Assembly: GCF_902150045.1 (NCBI RefSeq)
Contig: NZ_CABFVU010000004.1
Coordinates: forward strand, 496,001 to 560,000
Reading direction: 5' to 3'
From: Chitinophaga polysaccharea
Lineage (GTDB): Bacteria; Bacteroidota; Bacteroidia; Chitinophagales; Chitinophagaceae
DNA length: 64,000 bases
The position numbers were made by a program, and so were the translations under genes. Positions 62,350 to 64,000 of the stretch are shown piece by piece. The notes under the pieces are model-generated. The model ran no database searches. It was not told the origin of the DNA and saw only the letters and a program-made list of their open reading frames with translations. Within the stretch, counting starts at the first letter, position 1. Each line of letters begins with the position of its first letter.

Positions 62350-64000
62350 ATGAACAAACTTATTTACAGCCTGCTGTTGTTATTGGGTGCAAACACCATA
62401 ACATCAGCACAGGAATTGTACATGCCCCGTAATATCAAACAGGCGTATGCAAACGGAACCCGCGACAAAAGCGGCGCACCAGGGAAGAATTACTGGCAGA
62501 ACAAGGGAACATACAATATCCACCTCTCGGTAAACCCGCCGGACCGTAAAGTGACGGGCAGTGAAACAATCAGCTATGTGAACAACAGCCCCAATGCTTT
62601 AAAAAGCTTTTTACTCCGTATGATCGTGAATTTGCATAAGCCGCAGTCGCCCCGCTCCGGCTATACCAGCAAAAACTTCCTGACAGATGGTATCACCATC
62701 GATACGCTGATCGCCAACGGAGTGGCGCTGCCGGTCAATAACGATGTGGGCACGGTAACGAATATAGTGCTGCCGGCTCCGTTGCAGCCGAAAGACAGCC
62801 TGCAGCTGCAGATCCGCTGGCACTACGACCTCTCCATACAAAGCGGCCGGGAAGGTATGCTGGACAGCACCTCCGTGTTTATGGCCTATGCTTATCCCCG
62901 CGTATCGGTGTACGACGACTACAACGGATGGGACGGACTGGATCATACCGACCGCGTGGAGTTCTACAGTGATTTCAACGACTACAATGTATCGGTAACC
63001 GTGCCTAAGAACTTCGTGGTATGGGGCACGGGCAACCTGCTCAATGCCTCAGAAGTATTGCAGCCCGAGTTTGCAAAACGCCTGGAGCAATCCTATACCG
63101 CCGATAACGTGATGCATATTGCTACCCTCGATGAAATGCAACGCAAAGTAGTGACCCGGCAACAGGATAGGAACACCTGGAAGTTCAGGGCCGTCCATAT
63201 TGCGGATGTTACCTTCGCTGCCAGTAATCATTATGTATGGGATGCCTCCAGCGTGGTGGTAGACAGTAGCACCATGCGCCGCGCCAGCGTACAGGCGGCA
63301 TATAATGATACGGCAACAGACTTCCGTCATTCGGTAGCGTTTTCACAGAATGCCCTGAGCTGGTTCTCCCGTCACTGGCCGGGCGTGCCATATCCCTTCC
63401 CGGTAATGACCGCCGTACAGGGCTTTGCTGATATGGAATTCCCTATGATGGTAAACGATGGCTCTGTGGGAGACGACCTCAGTTTCGCACAACTGGTGCA
63501 GGACCATGAAATAGCGCATACCTGGTTCCCTTTCTACATGGGCATCAACGAAAGCCGCTACGCCTTTATGGATGAAGGCTGGGCTACCACTTTTGAATAT
63601 CTTATCGGCATTGCGGAAAAAGGAAAGGAAACAGCGGATAACTTCTACAAAAAATTCAGGGTTACCAAGTATATCTTCGATCCTTCCACAGAAGAAGACC
63701 AGCCTATTATTTCCATGTCTAACCAGGTAAGTGGAATGGGCTACAGCAATAACTCCTATGGCAAAGCATCCCTGTCTTACCTGGCGGTGAAAGATCTGCT
63801 CGGAGATGCCCGCTTCAAAAAATGCCTGCATGCTTATATGGACAACTGGCATGGTAAACATCCCATCCCATGGGATTATTTTTATTCCTTCAACACGGCC
63901 GCCGGTGAAAACCTCGACTGGTTCTGGAACAACTGGTTCTTCAGCTATAATTACATCGATCTTACTTTATCAGATGTAATGCAAAACAAGAAACACCTGT
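62350..64000 (+). CDS. M1 family zinc metallopeptidase, 3'-truncated by the window edge
   Basis: 550 codons are visible and the frame runs off the window. Signal peptide (LLLLLGANTITSAQ), then an N-terminal aminopeptidase-N-like beta domain (NIHLSVNPPDRKVTGSETISY) and the catalytic domain with HEIAHTWFP (HExxH zinc motif, encoded near 63508) and DEGWATTFEY supplying the third zinc ligand 18 residues on. M1 enzymes remove N-terminal residues from peptides; secretion suggests peptide scavenging. The GAMEN exopeptidase loop is represented by FADMEFP. Missing C-terminus prevents a check for anchoring or sorting signals. Confidence 0.92.
   Translation, partial: MNKLIYSLLLLLGANTITSAQELYMPRNIKQAYANGTRDKSGAPGKNYWQNKGTYNIHLSVNPPDRKVTGSETISYVNNSPNALKSFLLRMIVNLHKPQSPRSGYTSKNFLTDGITIDTLIANGVALPVNNDVGTVTNIVLPAPLQPKDSLQLQIRWHYDLSIQSGREGMLDSTSVFMAYAYPRVSVYDDYNGWDGLDHTDRVEFYSDFNDYNVSVTVPKNFVVWGTGNLLNASEVLQPEFAKRLEQSYTADNVMHIATLDEMQRKVVTRQQDRNTWKFRAVHIADVTFAASNHYVWDASSVVVDSSTMRRASVQAAYNDTATDFRHSVAFSQNALSWFSRHWPGVPYPFPVMTAVQGFADMEFPMMVNDGSVGDDLSFAQLVQDHEIAHTWFPFYMGINESRYAFMDEGWATTFEYLIGIAEKGKETADNFYKKFRVTKYIFDPSTEEDQPIISMSNQVSGMGYSNNSYGKASLSYLAVKDLLGDARFKKCLHAYMDNWHGKHPIPWDYFYSFNTAAGENLDWFWNNWFFSYNYIDLTLSDVMQNKKHL

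Overview
The window comes from a member of the Bacteroidota, most likely a Chitinophaga-like bacterium of the Chitinophagaceae. The grounds are two SusC/SusD pairs, two proteins with type IX secretion (T9SS) C-terminal sorting domains, a PorV homologue, TAnnTTTG-type promoter elements, many lipoproteins whose lipobox cysteine is followed by lysines, and several orphan FtsX-like permeases. No rRNA, tRNA, CRISPR array, insertion sequence or prophage was seen. The first gene (GH172-like) enters from the left and the last (M1 peptidase) runs off the right edge.

Layout: 0-9 kb holds single-gene metabolic and housekeeping functions (GH172-like enzyme, AAA ATPase, phytase-like lipoprotein, exonuclease III, methyltransferase, truncated haemoglobin, response regulator, dipeptidase). 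9-20 kb holds an orphan FtsX-type permease, a 199-bp inverted-repeat element, a MarR/MFS efflux operon with a clear operator, a Crp/Fnr regulator with a textbook TGTGA-N6-TCACA site in front of it, a DJ-1/PfpI protein, a DoxX/membrane-protein operon and a frameshifted lipoprotein gene. 20-28 kb is a carbohydrate region (GH43, AraC regulator, arabinose/fucose isomerase, GH71/99-like hydrolase) that also contains a second permease.

29.3-53.8 kb is the most striking region: thirteen genes on the + strand, the first twelve with gaps of 11-73 bp. They encode a PA14/chitobiase-repeat T9SS cargo protein, PorV, a SusC-like protein without the usual N-terminal extension, SusD, fasciclin-CBM6-CBM6, a DUF5007-like protein, a complete SusC, a second SusD, a second fasciclin protein, DUF5008/delta-60, a phosphodiesterase-fold/DUF4983 protein with substituted metal ligands, DUF1735-DUF1735-CBM6, then a strong terminator and a tandem beta-helix (GH55-like) T9SS enzyme. 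Eight of these are predicted lipoproteins. I read it as one surface glycan capture and uptake machine that carries its own secretion shuttle; the substrate is unknown and no dedicated regulator lies next to it.

54-64 kb holds an SDR/AraC operon, an AI-2E family transporter, a GNAT enzyme, a DUF899/CPVC-membrane-protein operon, an AraC-like gene remnant, a third orphan permease and an M1 aminopeptidase. The three permease genes share a dyad-like site about 85-90 nt before their start codons, which points to a common regulator.
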